DNA from: Pacificibacter marinus | GTDB lineage: Bacteria > Pseudomonadota > Alphaproteobacteria > Rhodobacterales > Rhodobacteraceae | Direction: 5' to 3' | DNA length: 64,000 bases | NCBI RefSeq assembly: GCF_018860665.1 | Contig: NZ_JAHKPK010000028.1 | Span: forward strand, 62,001 to 126,000 | Shown: positions 1 to 8,516 of the stretch, one piece after another | Numbering within the stretch: position 1 is the stretch's first letter | Layout of the letters: the number at the start of each line of letters is the position of its first letter | Notes under the pieces: generated by a model | What the model was told of the DNA's origin: nothing | Databases searched by the model: none | Seen by the model: the letters and a program-made list of their open reading frames with translations, nothing else | Position numbers and translations under genes: made by a program

Positions 1-174
1 TCACAGCTTGCCCCATGGTTGGTCAAAAACGCGGCACTCTTGGTCTTGCCCGGTACGATGTTTATGCCAAAGGGGCATAGCGGTGGTGAAAAACACCTGC
101 GTATTGCCTTTGCCAATGCCGATCTCGCACAAATCTCGCAGCTTTTTGATCGTCTGGCACAGATTGAGCCCTAA
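1..174 (+). CDS. Class I/II PLP-dependent aminotransferase, C-terminal fragment (5' end outside window)
   Basis: An open frame enters from the left edge and ends at TAA 172-174. It encodes 57 residues including LPGTMFMPKGH and HLRIAFANAD, which is the usual end of the small domain of fold-type I aminotransferases, where the Arg binds the substrate carboxylate. No start is visible, so the substrate cannot be named. It lies 74 bases upstream of the PpiD-like gene on the same strand. The family assignment rests on the C-terminal motif only. Confidence 0.7.
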   Translation, partial: SQLAPWLVKNAALLVLPGTMFMPKGHSGGEKHLRIAFANADLAQISQLFDRLAQIEP

Positions 175-248
175 TCTGGCCCGATCTGCCTTGCGAGCCG
201 CCGCCGAACCCCCTAGACAATTCGCAGTTTGATGGGAGACAGATCGAT

Positions 249-2099
249 ATGGCGCGCAAAAACGGTTCCGGCAAAAAAATGGTTGTCTGGGGTATCCTCG
301 GTCTTTTGATCGTGGGCCTTGGCGGGTTTGGCACGGCCAACTTTGGCGGCTCGATCAGCAATGTCGGCTCTGTCGGTGATCGCGATATCGACGTAAACAC
401 CTATGCCAATGCTTTGACGAACGAGATCAGCCGTTTTGAGCAGCAAATCGGCCAGCAGATGTCGATTGAGCAGGCCGAACAAATCGGTATCCCTGCCCGC
501 GTGTTGAACCAATTGTTCAACCAAGCGGCACTTGACGGCGAAACAGCACGCCTTGGCCTGTCTGTTGGCGACGCAGCTGTGCGCAGCCAGCTTTTGTCTA
601 TCCCAGCATTTCAAGGCTTGGACGGCACATTTGACGCCGACACATACAGAGCCTCGTTAAACCGCATCGGTGAAAATCCATCGTCTTTTGAAGAGGGCTT
701 GCGCGAAGATTTATCACGCGCTTTGTTGCAAGGGGCTTTGACGACAGGCGTGACGATGCCTGACATTTACGGTGATGTCGTTGTGGAATGGATCGGCGAA
801 CGCCGCACGATTTCAGTCGCGACCATGGGCGATGACGCTCTGTCCACAGGCGTCCCTGTGCCAACAGAGGCGGATATCAAGGCACAATATGACGCCAATC
901 CAGACGCCTATACCGCGCCCGAAACGCGCAATGTCACCTATGTTTGGCTCACACCCGCCATGATCAGTGACGAGGTTGATCTGGATGAGGCCAGCCTACG
1001 CCAGATTTACGACGATAACATCGCGCAATTTGTGCAAGCAGAACGCCGCTTGGTCGAGCGTCTGGTCTTTGGCACAGTCGAGGACGCCGCAGCAGCCTCT
1101 GCGCGGCTAAAAGCGGGCGAGACCACATATGATGACGAAATCACAGCCCGTGGTTTGGATATCGTTGATGCAGACATGGGTGACGTCGCTCTAAGCGACC
1201 TTGGCCCCGCCGGCGACGCTGTTTTCGCGCTTGAGGTCTCCGGTGTCTCGGATGTGATCAATACCGACCTCGGCCCTGCAATTTTCCGTGTGAACGGCAT
1301 CTTGGAGGCTTCTGAAATTTCCTTTGACGAGGCCCGCGCGGATTTGTCGGTCGAAATGGCCGCAGACGCAGCCCGCCGCGATATTTCCGACATGATCGAA
1401 GATCTTGATGATCTTTTGGCCTCAGGTGCGACCTTAGAAGAAGTGGCCGCTGAAACCCGTATGGAGCAAGGCCAACTGGGCTGGACAGCCACATCAGAAG
1501 ACGGAATCGCGTCCTATTCTGCTTTTGTCGCAGCAGTGCGCGCCGCCGAAGTGGGCGATTTCCCTGAAATCATTGAGCTGTCCGATGGCGGTATCTTTGC
1601 CATGCGCCTTGATTCTGTAACCCCTGCTACGCTGAGCCCTCTTGAAGATGTGCGTGACCAAGTCGTCGCCGATTGGGAAGTGGCCGAAACAGCCCGTCAA
1701 ATGCTCGTGCGGGCGCAAGATCTGGAAAGCCAAGTCGCCTCAGGCACACCGCTTGCGGATCTTGGCCTGCCCGTTGAAACTTTCGAGACCATCACACGCC
1801 AAGACTTCATCTCGACGATGCCAGAAGGCTTTATCGACGTTGTGTTTGAACCAGGTTTGGCAACCGGAGCCACAACACTGATCGAAGGCGACGGACGGGT
1901 TATCATCGCCCTGATTGATGCCGTATTGCCGCCAGAAGATACAGCAGACAACACAGCCATCGCCGACAGTTACATCGCCTCTGCCGCGCAAGGTGCTGCC
2001 CAAGACGTAATCGCAGCCTTTTCAAGCGCGCTGCGCACCCGCGAAGGCATTTCGATCAACCAAACTGCGGTTGACGCGATTCACGTTCAACTGCCGTAA
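249..2099 (+). CDS. PpiD/SurA-type membrane-anchored peptidyl-prolyl isomerase
   Basis: This 616-residue protein begins with a short basic stretch followed by one membrane segment (about residues 11-32). A SurA_N-like helical chaperone domain follows (about 35-180), then a parvulin-like region (about 255-370) and a C-terminal half resembling the end of PpiD. The order matches PpiD, an inner-membrane protein with a periplasmic chaperone body that helps fold exported and outer-membrane proteins. The parvulin part is poorly conserved, so isomerase activity is uncertain, as in many PpiD proteins. The start follows GGGAGAC at a suitable distance. It lies 32 bases upstream of trpE on the same strand, so the two may be co-transcribed. 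I saw no tryptophan leader peptide in that gap. Confidence 0.85.
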   Translation: MARKNGSGKKMVVWGILGLLIVGLGGFGTANFGGSISNVGSVGDRDIDVNTYANALTNEISRFEQQIGQQMSIEQAEQIGIPARVLNQLFNQAALDGETARLGLSVGDAAVRSQLLSIPAFQGLDGTFDADTYRASLNRIGENPSSFEEGLREDLSRALLQGALTTGVTMPDIYGDVVVEWIGERRTISVATMGDDALSTGVPVPTEADIKAQYDANPDAYTAPETRNVTYVWLTPAMISDEVDLDEASLRQIYDDNIAQFVQAERRLVERLVFGTVEDAAAASARLKAGETTYDDEITARGLDIVDADMGDVALSDLGPAGDAVFALEVSGVSDVINTDLGPAIFRVNGILEASEISFDEARADLSVEMAADAARRDISDMIEDLDDLLASGATLEEVAAETRMEQGQLGWTATSEDGIASYSAFVAAVRAAEVGDFPEIIELSDGGIFAMRLDSVTPATLSPLEDVRDQVVADWEVAETARQMLVRAQDLESQVASGTPLADLGLPVETFETITRQDFISTMPEGFIDVVFEPGLATGATTLIEGDGRVIIALIDAVLPPEDTADNTAIADSYIASAAQGAAQDVIAAFSSALRTREGISINQTAVDAIHVQLP

Positions 2100-2131
2100 G
2101 ACACGAAAACCAAAGTAAAAGGTCATTTCAA

Positions 2132-3646
2132 ATGGCAAAAATCATCCCTGCGTTTGACGCCTTTGATGCCGCTTATTCGGCGGGTGAAAACCAAGTGGTC
2201 TATGCCAAAGTGGCCGCTGATTTGGACACGCCTGTTTCGATTATGCTTAAACTCGCTGGCGCGCGGTCGGATAGTTTTATCCTTGAATCCGTCACTGGCG
2301 GCGAAGTGCGCGGGCGTCATTCCATCATCGGGATGAAACCTGATCTGGTGTGGAAATGTGATGGCACGACAGCACATATCAACCGTGATGCGCGCTTTGA
2401 TTCCACCGCCTTTACGCCTGAGACTACCGATCCTCTGACCTCATTGCGGGCCTTGATTGCCGAAAGCAAAATTGATTTGCCTGCTGAACTGCCCTCGCCC
2501 TCTGCGGGCCTGTTTGGCTATCTTGGCTACGACATGATCCGTCATGTCGAACACCTGCCCAATGTGAACCCTGATCCTATCGGCACCCCTGACGCGCTGA
2601 TGATGCGCCCCACTGTTGTGGCTGTGCTTGACGGCGTCAAAGGCGAAGTCACAGTTGTATCCCCTGCTTGGGTCAAATCCGGCCAGTCGTCCCGTGCCGC
2701 TTACGCCCAAGCGGCAGAGCGTGTCATGGATGCGCTGCGCGATTTGGAACGCGCACCAGAAGGCACATCCCACGATTTGGGCGAAAGTTATGAGGCCCCC
2801 GAGGCCGTGTCGAATTTCACCCGTGAGGGCTATAAACAAGCCGTCGATAAGGCGAAAGACTACATCAAAGCGGGCGATATTTTTCAAGTTGTCCCTTCGC
2901 AGCGCTGGACCCAAGACTTCCCGCTGCCGCCTTTCGCGCTTTACCGCTCATTGCGTCGCACCAATCCGTCGCCCTATATGTTCTTTTTCAACTTTGGCGG
3001 TTTCCAAATCATCGGCGCATCGCCTGAGATCTTGGTACAAGTCAAAGACGGCACCGTCACCATTCGCCCCATCGCGGGCACCCGCAAACGCGGTGCCACC
3101 CCTGCGGAAGATACCGCGCTTGAGCTGGATCTTTTGGCGGATAAAAAGGAACTGGCAGAACATTTGATGTTGCTGGATCTGGGACGCAATGACACGGGCA
3201 AGGTCTCAAAAATCGGTACAGTTCACCCCACCGAAGAATTCACAATCGAGCGCTATAGCCATGTGATGCACATCGTGTCCAACGTTGTGGGTGAGCTGTC
3301 CGACGACCAAGATGCCCTGTCCGCTTTGCTGGCGGGCTTGCCTGCGGGCACTGTGTCTGGTGCCCCCAAGGTGCGCGCGATGGAAATCATCGACGAACTT
3401 GAGCCAGAGAAACGTGGTATCTATGGCGGTGGTGTTGGATATTTCTCATCAGGCGGCGATATGGACATCTGTATCGCGCTGCGCACGGGTGTGCTGAAAG
3501 ACAAAAAGCTGTATATCCAAGCGGGCGGTGGCGTTGTTTATGACAGTGACCCTCAGCTAGAGTTTGAGGAAACCGTTAACAAATCCAACGCTTTGCGCAT
3601 GGCGGCACGGGACGCAGGCATGTTCACCAAGGCGGGGAATGCCTAA
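2132..3646 (+). CDS. trpE: Anthranilate synthase component I
   Basis: The 504-residue protein converts chorismate plus ammonia (from the TrpG glutaminase) to anthranilate, the first step of tryptophan synthesis in the cytoplasm. The N-terminal domain carries ILES, the usual LLES feedback site for tryptophan. The chorismate-binding domain (about 235-495) contains GASPEILV, RPIAGTRKRG, LDLGRNDTGKV and LPAGTVSGAPKVRAMEII, with the conserved catalytic and Mg-binding residues. Length and motifs are standard. trpG, trpD and trpC are not in the visible downstream region: the next gene is convergent, so trpE ends this transcript. Confidence 0.96.
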   Translation: MAKIIPAFDAFDAAYSAGENQVVYAKVAADLDTPVSIMLKLAGARSDSFILESVTGGEVRGRHSIIGMKPDLVWKCDGTTAHINRDARFDSTAFTPETTDPLTSLRALIAESKIDLPAELPSPSAGLFGYLGYDMIRHVEHLPNVNPDPIGTPDALMMRPTVVAVLDGVKGEVTVVSPAWVKSGQSSRAAYAQAAERVMDALRDLERAPEGTSHDLGESYEAPEAVSNFTREGYKQAVDKAKDYIKAGDIFQVVPSQRWTQDFPLPPFALYRSLRRTNPSPYMFFFNFGGFQIIGASPEILVQVKDGTVTIRPIAGTRKRGATPAEDTALELDLLADKKELAEHLMLLDLGRNDTGKVSKIGTVHPTEEFTIERYSHVMHIVSNVVGELSDDQDALSALLAGLPAGTVSGAPKVRAMEIIDELEPEKRGIYGGGVGYFSSGGDMDICIALRTGVLKDKKLYIQAGGGVVYDSDPQLEFEETVNKSNALRMAARDAGMFTKAGNA

Positions 3647-3669
3647 ACTCAGGACAGGTGCCCCCGCAG

Positions 3670-4131
3670 CTAAAGTGGCAATTCGGTGGTTGATTTAATT
3701 TGTTCCATCGAAAGAAGTGCTGTGACGTTGTAGATGTTCACCTCTTTGATCAGCGCTTGATAAAACGCGTCATAGGCCTTTGCGTTTGAAACACGCACCT
3801 TGAGAATATAATCAATCTCGCCCGCCAAACGGTGCGCTTCCAACACTTCAGGACGGCGTTTGAGCACTTGCAGGAATTTTTCCTGCCAATCCGCTTCATG
3901 AGCGTTGGTTTTTACCAAAACAAAGAAACAAGCCTCAAGCCCAAGCGCATCGGGATCAAGTATCACAGTTTGCTGACCTATCACGCCGTTTTCACGCATT
4001 TTCCGGATGCGATTCCACACTGGCGTCTTGGAAGACCCCACTTTTCGAGCAATTTCGTCCAAAGATTGACTTGCATCGACCTGCAACTCGCCCAAAATTT
4101 TCCGATCCATTGCATCCAATTGGACTGCCAT
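3670..4131 (-). CDS. Lrp/AsnC-family transcriptional regulator
   Basis: The 153-residue protein has an N-terminal winged helix-turn-helix (about 4-60, including LDEIARKVGSSKTPVWNRI) and a C-terminal RAM ligand-binding and oligomerisation domain (about 65-145, with LAGEIDYILKVRV). This is the normal Lrp/AsnC layout; such proteins sense amino acids and bind promoters as octamers. It faces away from the DUF2849-cysI-cysH operon across a 142-base divergent gap. By inference it may control itself and the sulfur genes, perhaps sensing cysteine or methionine. The ligand is not shown by the sequence. Confidence 0.9.
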   Translation of the reverse strand: MAVQLDAMDRKILGELQVDASQSLDEIARKVGSSKTPVWNRIRKMRENGVIGQQTVILDPDALGLEACFFVLVKTNAHEADWQEKFLQVLKRRPEVLEAHRLAGEIDYILKVRVSNAKAYDAFYQALIKEVNIYNVTALLSMEQIKSTTELPL

Positions 4132-4208
4132 TTCGGTTTTCTCCTTATTTGTGGAACCAGCACCCTGTGCAGCCCGCGGAATGGAACAAACATCCTTATT
4201 CCCCAGAC

Positions 4209-4227
4209 CCTATAGTAGTTTCATAGG
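4209..4227. promoter_or_regulatory. CCTAT-N9-ATAGG inverted repeat in the lrp/cys divergent promoter region
   Basis: Two five-base arms, CCTAT and ATAGG, lie nine bases apart in the 142-base gap between the Lrp-type gene and DUF2849. A wider CTTATT...AATAAG pair flanks it. Lrp-family proteins bind AT-rich dyads of about this size, so this is a possible operator. The arms are short and could occur by chance. Confidence 0.3.
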
Positions 4228-4273
4228 ACAATGTTCTAAATAAGAAGAGAAATTACACAAGTCTGGATCGCAC

Positions 4274-4570
4274 ATGGCACGCCCTTTTACGCCCAAGATT
4301 GTCACCGCAAACGCCCTGCTTGAAGGCGATGTTATCTATTTGTCAGCCTCTGACACATGGGTGCGCGCTTTGAGCGATGCTGCACTCTTTGACACGCAAG
4401 AGGTCGCAGAAGAGCGCCTCGCCTTTGCTGCCAAAGACGGTATGGTCGTTGGCGCCTATCTTGTTGATGCGGTGGCGGGCGAAAACGGTCCAGAACCAAC
4501 CCATTTCCGTGAAGATTTCCGTCGCACCGGACCTTCCAACCACAATCACGGCAAACAGGCGGAGCTTTAA
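4274..4570 (+). CDS. DUF2849 family protein, first gene of the sulfite-reduction operon
   Basis: This 98-residue soluble protein begins MARPFTPKIVTANALLEGDV and matches the DUF2849 family, a small alphaproteobacterial family almost always found in front of the nitrite/sulfite reductase gene. Its biochemical role is unknown. One base separates its stop from the cysI start, so the two are translationally linked. cysG, which often precedes this family, is absent here. A role in sulfite reductase maturation or in sulfur metabolism is inferred from context only. Confidence 0.85.
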   Translation: MARPFTPKIVTANALLEGDVIYLSASDTWVRALSDAALFDTQEVAEERLAFAAKDGMVVGAYLVDAVAGENGPEPTHFREDFRRTGPSNHNHGKQAEL

Positions 4571-4571
4571 G

Positions 4572-6242
4572 ATGTACTCTTACAACGATTTTGACGAAGC
4601 CTTTGTGCGCGAGCGCGTTGCACAGTTTTCCGGCCAGGTGGCGCGCCGCATTGATGGCTCTTTGACCGAAGAAGAATTCCGCCCTTTGCGGTTGATGAAC
4701 GGCTTGTACCTGCAATTGCACGCCTACATGCTGCGCGTGGCGATCCCTTATGGCACGTTGAATCCTGATCAAATGGACCAGCTTGCGATGATCGCTGAAA
4801 AATTCGACAAGGGCTATGGGCACTTCACCACGCGTCAGAACATTCAGTACAACTGGCCAAAACTGCCAGATGTGCCTGCTATTCTTGAAGCATTGGCCGA
4901 TGTTGAAATGCACGCCATTCAGACATCAGGCAACACCATTCGCAACGTGACAGCCGATCATTTCGCGGGGGCCGCAGCTGATGAAGCCTTTGATCCGCGC
5001 CCTGTGGCCGAGCTTATTCGCCAATGGTCTACAGATCATCCAGAATTCCAGTTCTTGCCGCGCAAATTCAAGGTTGCCGTAACAGGCGCATCACATGACC
5101 GCGCGGTTGTACGCGCCCATGACATTGGTATCGTTTTGAAAGAACAGAACGGTGTTAAAGGGGCTGAAGTCATCGTGGGTGGCGGTTTGGGCCGCACGCC
5201 GATGGTTGGCAAAACCTTATCCGACTTTGTGCCTTTCAACGATCTTCTGCCCTATATCGAGGCAACGGTTTCCGTGTGGAACCTGTTGGGCCGTCGTGAC
5301 AACAAATACAAAGCGCGTATTAAGATCACGGTTCACGAGCACGGCTTGGACGATATCCGTGCCCGCGTTGAAGAGCGTTTTGCGCAGATCAAGCCGACAT
5401 TCGGCGGCATCGATATGGAAATGCTTGCACAAATCGAACAATTCTTTGTCGCGCCTGTTTTCGTTGACAAGCCTGTGGATGCCTACACCCGCGCCTATGA
5501 AAACGATCCTGTGTTCCGTGCTTGGGCGGACACCAACTTGGCCGCGCATAAGAACGATAATTATGCAATTGTAACAGTGCCTTTGAAGAAACCAGGCACG
5601 ACGCCGGGCGATGCTTCGGCAGATCAGATGCGGTCTTTGGCGCAGCTGGCACGCGACTATGCACATGACGAATTGCGCATCTCTCACGAGCAAAATGTGA
5701 TCTTGCCACATGTGCACAAATCGAACCTTCCTGCGCTACACGCGATTTTGAAAGCCAATGATCTGGCGACAGCCAATGCCGGTTTGATCTCAGATATCAT
5801 CGCCTGCCCCGGCATGGATTACTGCGCGCTGGCAACGGCCCGCTCCATTCCCGTTGCACAAGGTATCGCCACGCGGTTTGACGAGTTGAAACTTGAGCAA
5901 GACATCGGCGAGCTGAAAATCAAAATCTCAGGCTGCATCAACGCCTGTGGCCACCACCATGTCGGTCACATCGGCATTTTGGGCTTGGACCGTGCTGGCG
6001 TTGAAAACTACCAGATCACCCTTGGCGGTGATGGTACCGAAACCACGGTGATTGGCGATCGCACGGGGCCAGGTTTCGCCTATGACGAGATAATTCCCGC
6101 AATCGAGCGCTTGGTTTACGCCTATTTGGACCTGCGCGTCGATGCCGATGAAACCTTTTTGGCAACCTACCGTCGCTTGGGCATGACACCATTCAAAGAG
6201 GCACTTTATCCCGCCAAAGAGGGCAAAGCAGATGCCGCATGA
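4572..6242 (+). CDS. cysI: Nitrite/sulfite reductase, sirohaem and [4Fe-4S] hemoprotein
   Basis: The 556-residue enzyme reduces sulfite to sulfide with six electrons in the cytoplasm. Two ferredoxin-like half domains alternate with two sirohaem-binding domains. The cluster ligands are Cys412 and Cys418 (CPGMDYC) and Cys455 and Cys459 (CINACGHHH), the classic C-x5-C...C-x3-C pattern shared by the [4Fe-4S] cluster and sirohaem. The start chosen is ATG 4572, one base after DUF2849; a longer frame would overlap that gene. No flavoprotein cysJ is present, so electrons probably come from ferredoxin, in line with the nearby ferredoxin-NADP reductase. The neighbours point to sulfite rather than nitrite as substrate. 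Confidence 0.93.
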   Translation: MYSYNDFDEAFVRERVAQFSGQVARRIDGSLTEEEFRPLRLMNGLYLQLHAYMLRVAIPYGTLNPDQMDQLAMIAEKFDKGYGHFTTRQNIQYNWPKLPDVPAILEALADVEMHAIQTSGNTIRNVTADHFAGAAADEAFDPRPVAELIRQWSTDHPEFQFLPRKFKVAVTGASHDRAVVRAHDIGIVLKEQNGVKGAEVIVGGGLGRTPMVGKTLSDFVPFNDLLPYIEATVSVWNLLGRRDNKYKARIKITVHEHGLDDIRARVEERFAQIKPTFGGIDMEMLAQIEQFFVAPVFVDKPVDAYTRAYENDPVFRAWADTNLAAHKNDNYAIVTVPLKKPGTTPGDASADQMRSLAQLARDYAHDELRISHEQNVILPHVHKSNLPALHAILKANDLATANAGLISDIIACPGMDYCALATARSIPVAQGIATRFDELKLEQDIGELKIKISGCINACGHHHVGHIGILGLDRAGVENYQITLGGDGTETTVIGDRTGPGFAYDEIIPAIERLVYAYLDLRVDADETFLATYRRLGMTPFKEALYPAKEGKADAA

Positions 6243-7029
6243 GGCCACGCGCCTAAGGGAAGAATTCGGCACTGTGGATGAACGTGTGGCGCGCTTGAAT
6301 GCGCGCTACAAAAACCATTCAGCAACATCCGTGTTGGAATTGGCTTTGCGCGATGCCGAGCTGGGCCGGATTGCTTTGGTGTCATCCTTTGGGGCGGAAT
6401 CTGTCGTGCTTTTGCATATGATTTCGGTGATCAAACCCACCACGCCTATTGTGTTCATCGACACGCAGATGTTGTTTCAAGAGACGATTGATTATCAACT
6501 CGAGCTGATCGAAAAACTCGATTTGCGCGATGTGCGACGCATTCAACCAACCCCTGCGACTGTGGCCAAGATTGACCCTGATGGGACCCTCAATCAACGC
6601 GACACGGACGCCTGCTGTAGCTTGCGTAAAACCGTGCCCTTGCAAGAAGCGATGGACGGTTATGACGCGTGGATCACAGGGCGCAAACGGTTTCAAGCGG
6701 GCACGCGTGCCGCACTGGATTTTTTCGAGAACGAGCTTGATACACGTATTAAAATCAATCCTTTGGCCCATTGGGCACCTGAGGATGTCAAAGACTATAT
6801 GATCAACAACCGCCTGCCCCGTCACCCGCTTGTGGCCAAAGGTTACCCATCGATTGGATGTGCGCCTTGCACATCACCGGTGAAAGACGGCGAAGATCCC
6901 CGTGCGGGGCGGTGGCGCGGTCAGGAAAAAATTGAATGTGGCATTCACTTCGTGGATGGCAAAATGGTGCGCGGCCCGCTGCCCGTAACGGACAGCACGG
7001 TAGGCACCGAAAAAGGAGACGCAGCATGA
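6232..7029 (+). CDS. cysH: Thioredoxin-dependent adenylyl-sulfate (APS) reductase
   Basis: The 265-residue enzyme reduces APS to sulfite in assimilatory sulfate reduction. It has the PP-loop-type fold with SSFGAESVVLL near residue 51 and the catalytic ECGIH at Cys236. A CC pair (Cys128-Cys129) and CAPC (Cys210, Cys213) supply the four ligands of a [4Fe-4S] cluster. In this family the cluster marks use of APS rather than PAPS. It overlaps the end of cysI by 11 bases and its own stop overlaps the next start (ATGA), so cysI, cysH and DUF934 are translated together. Confidence 0.95.
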   Translation: MPHEATRLREEFGTVDERVARLNARYKNHSATSVLELALRDAELGRIALVSSFGAESVVLLHMISVIKPTTPIVFIDTQMLFQETIDYQLELIEKLDLRDVRRIQPTPATVAKIDPDGTLNQRDTDACCSLRKTVPLQEAMDGYDAWITGRKRFQAGTRAALDFFENELDTRIKINPLAHWAPEDVKDYMINNRLPRHPLVAKGYPSIGCAPCTSPVKDGEDPRAGRWRGQEKIECGIHFVDGKMVRGPLPVTDSTVGTEKGDAA

Positions 7030-7409
7030 GCGTGATTGTACAAGACAGCGGCTTTGTGGCTGAAGATTTCACTGGTGAGTGGCTGGATTTGCCCTCTGAC
7101 ACCGATCCGTCAACCTTGGCGCAGTTTTCTGGTGCGACAGCCATTCGCGTTGATTTTCCTGCCTTTTCTGATGGGCGCGGCTTCACTTTGGCCAAATTGT
7201 TGCGCCTTGCTGGCTTTACGGGGCGCTTGCGTGCCAATGGCCATGTGATTGCGGATCAATACGCCATGGCGCGTCGGTCCGGGTTTGACGAGGTGTCCAT
7301 ATCCGATGATTTGGCAGCACGCCAACCTGTGGATCAATGGTTGGCCCGTGCTGATTGGCAGGCGCATGATTATCAAGCCCGCGTGCGCGCCGCAGCCAAG
7401 TCAGGTTAA
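7026..7409 (+). CDS. DUF934 family protein, last gene of the cysI-cysH operon
   Basis: This 127-residue protein contains FPAFSDGRGFTLAKLLR and LRANGHVIADQ, the core of DUF934, sometimes described as an oxidoreductase associated with sulfite reduction. Its start overlaps the cysH stop as ATGA. The family is found almost only beside cysI/cysH in proteobacteria, so it very likely supports sulfite or APS reduction. No cofactor motif is visible and the reaction is unknown. Confidence 0.88.
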   Translation: MSVIVQDSGFVAEDFTGEWLDLPSDTDPSTLAQFSGATAIRVDFPAFSDGRGFTLAKLLRLAGFTGRLRANGHVIADQYAMARRSGFDEVSISDDLAARQPVDQWLARADWQAHDYQARVRAAAKSG

Positions 7410-7447
7410 CGAGACGGTCAAAGCAGTGGCGACGTGACGCCTTTTCT

Positions 7448-7496
7448 CTGACCTAAATCAAAGTTATATGGGGAAAACCCATTATAGAGGGCCCGA
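7448..7496 (+). promoter_or_regulatory. Candidate fpr promoter with a degenerate FNR/CRP-type half-conserved box
   Basis: CTGAC-N4-ATCAA at 7448-7461 keeps one perfect FNR half site and a weak second half. A -10-like TATAGA lies at 7483-7488. A start of transcription near 7495 would put the dyad centre close to -41, the position for class II activation. The imperfect left arm makes this tentative. Confidence 0.3.
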
Positions 7497-7520
7497 TACC
7501 CACGGGCATTGAGTGATCAA

Positions 7521-8354
7521 ATGACAGACCAAACAGCTGTAACAGAAAAACCCAAAGCGGTTCCAACCTTGCCAAACGCGGCGAAAGTGACCGCTGTGAC
7601 CCATTGGACGGACCGTTTGTTTTCGTTCAAAGTCGAGCGCCCGCAAACTTTGCGGTTCCGGTCTGGTGAATTCGTGATGATTGGCCTGATGGGCGACCCT
7701 GACCCGAACACAGGCAAGCAAAAACCGCTTTTGCGTGCTTATTCCATTGCCTCCCCGTCTTGGGACGAAGAGCTTGAGTTCTATTCAATCAAGGTGCCCG
7801 ATGGCCCGCTGACCTCGCGTTTGCAGCATATCAAAGTGGGCGATGAGATCATTTTGCGTCCAAAACCTGTTGGTACGCTGGTGACCGATGCGATCTTGCC
7901 AGGCAAACGCTTGTGGATGTTTGCCACAGGTACGGGTGTCGCGCCATTTGCGTCTTTGATGCGCGAACCCGAAGTGTATGAGAAATACGAAGAAGTCATT
8001 TTGATGCACACCTGTCGCGAAGTTGGTGAGCTGGAATATGGGCGCAAGCTGGTCGAGCACATCAAATCTGATGAAATTCTGTCAGAAATCGAAGCTGGCA
8101 AGCTGCGCTATTACCCGACCACCACCCGCGAAGAGTTTCATCACATGGGCCGCGTCACCGATAATCTGACTTCGGGCAAAGTGTTCGAAGACTTGGGTGT
8201 GGCACCGCTGAACCCAGAAACAGATCGCGGCATGGTCTGTGGTAACTTGGCGTTCAACAAAGACATCATGGCGATTTTGGATGGTTTTGGTCTGCGCGAA
8301 GGGGCCAATTCTGAGCCGAAAGAATATGTGGTCGAAAAGGCCTTTGTCGACTAA
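7521..8354 (+). CDS. fpr: Ferredoxin-NADP reductase
   Basis: The 277-residue flavoprotein moves electrons between NADPH and ferredoxin or flavodoxin. The FAD domain has LRAYSIASP (RxYS motif), the NADP domain has FATGTGVAPFASL, and a short aromatic-containing tail ends in EKAFVD, as in bacterial subclass I Fpr. I chose ATG 7521. An in-frame TTG at 7509 would add four residues, but no better ribosome site precedes it. It has its own promoter region about 110 bases after DUF934 and its own terminator. It could feed the single-subunit sulfite reductase upstream; that link is inferred. Confidence 0.93.
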   Translation: MTDQTAVTEKPKAVPTLPNAAKVTAVTHWTDRLFSFKVERPQTLRFRSGEFVMIGLMGDPDPNTGKQKPLLRAYSIASPSWDEELEFYSIKVPDGPLTSRLQHIKVGDEIILRPKPVGTLVTDAILPGKRLWMFATGTGVAPFASLMREPEVYEKYEEVILMHTCREVGELEYGRKLVEHIKSDEILSEIEAGKLRYYPTTTREEFHHMGRVTDNLTSGKVFEDLGVAPLNPETDRGMVCGNLAFNKDIMAILDGFGLREGANSEPKEYVVEKAFVD

Positions 8355-8380
8355 AGGGGCCGACCCTCTTCCCCTCGATC

Positions 8381-8410
8381 AACCCCCTGCCCTAACCGGT
8401 GGGGGTTTTT
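8381..8410 (+). terminator. Intrinsic terminator after fpr
   Basis: AACCCCC (8381-8387) pairs with GGGGGTT (8401-8407) and is followed by further T residues. It begins 27 bases after the fpr stop. Confidence 0.8.
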
Positions 8411-8461
8411 CGTTGTGGCGATGCGCAGACTTGTGGTTGACCCGATATAATCTTGCGCCAT

Positions 8462-8495
8462 AAAAAAAGCCGCGCAGGCTGAGACCGCGCGGCTT
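8462..8495 (-). terminator. Intrinsic terminator of the repeat lipoprotein gene
   Basis: On the minus strand AAGCCGCGC (8495-8487) pairs with GCGCGGCTT (8475-8467) and runs into seven T residues. It follows the lipoprotein stop by about 20 bases and is arranged back to back with the fpr terminator. Confidence 0.9.
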
Positions 8496-8516
8496 AAAGA
8501 GTGTCTATAGAAAAGG

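Noticed and set aside
2100-2131. Looked for a tryptophan leader peptide or attenuator before trpE
   Set aside because: Only 32 bases separate the genes, with no Trp codons and no hairpin.
4377-4571. Possible longer N-terminus for the sulfite reductase
   Set aside because: It would overlap nearly all of DUF2849 in another frame; family members begin at MYSYNDF.
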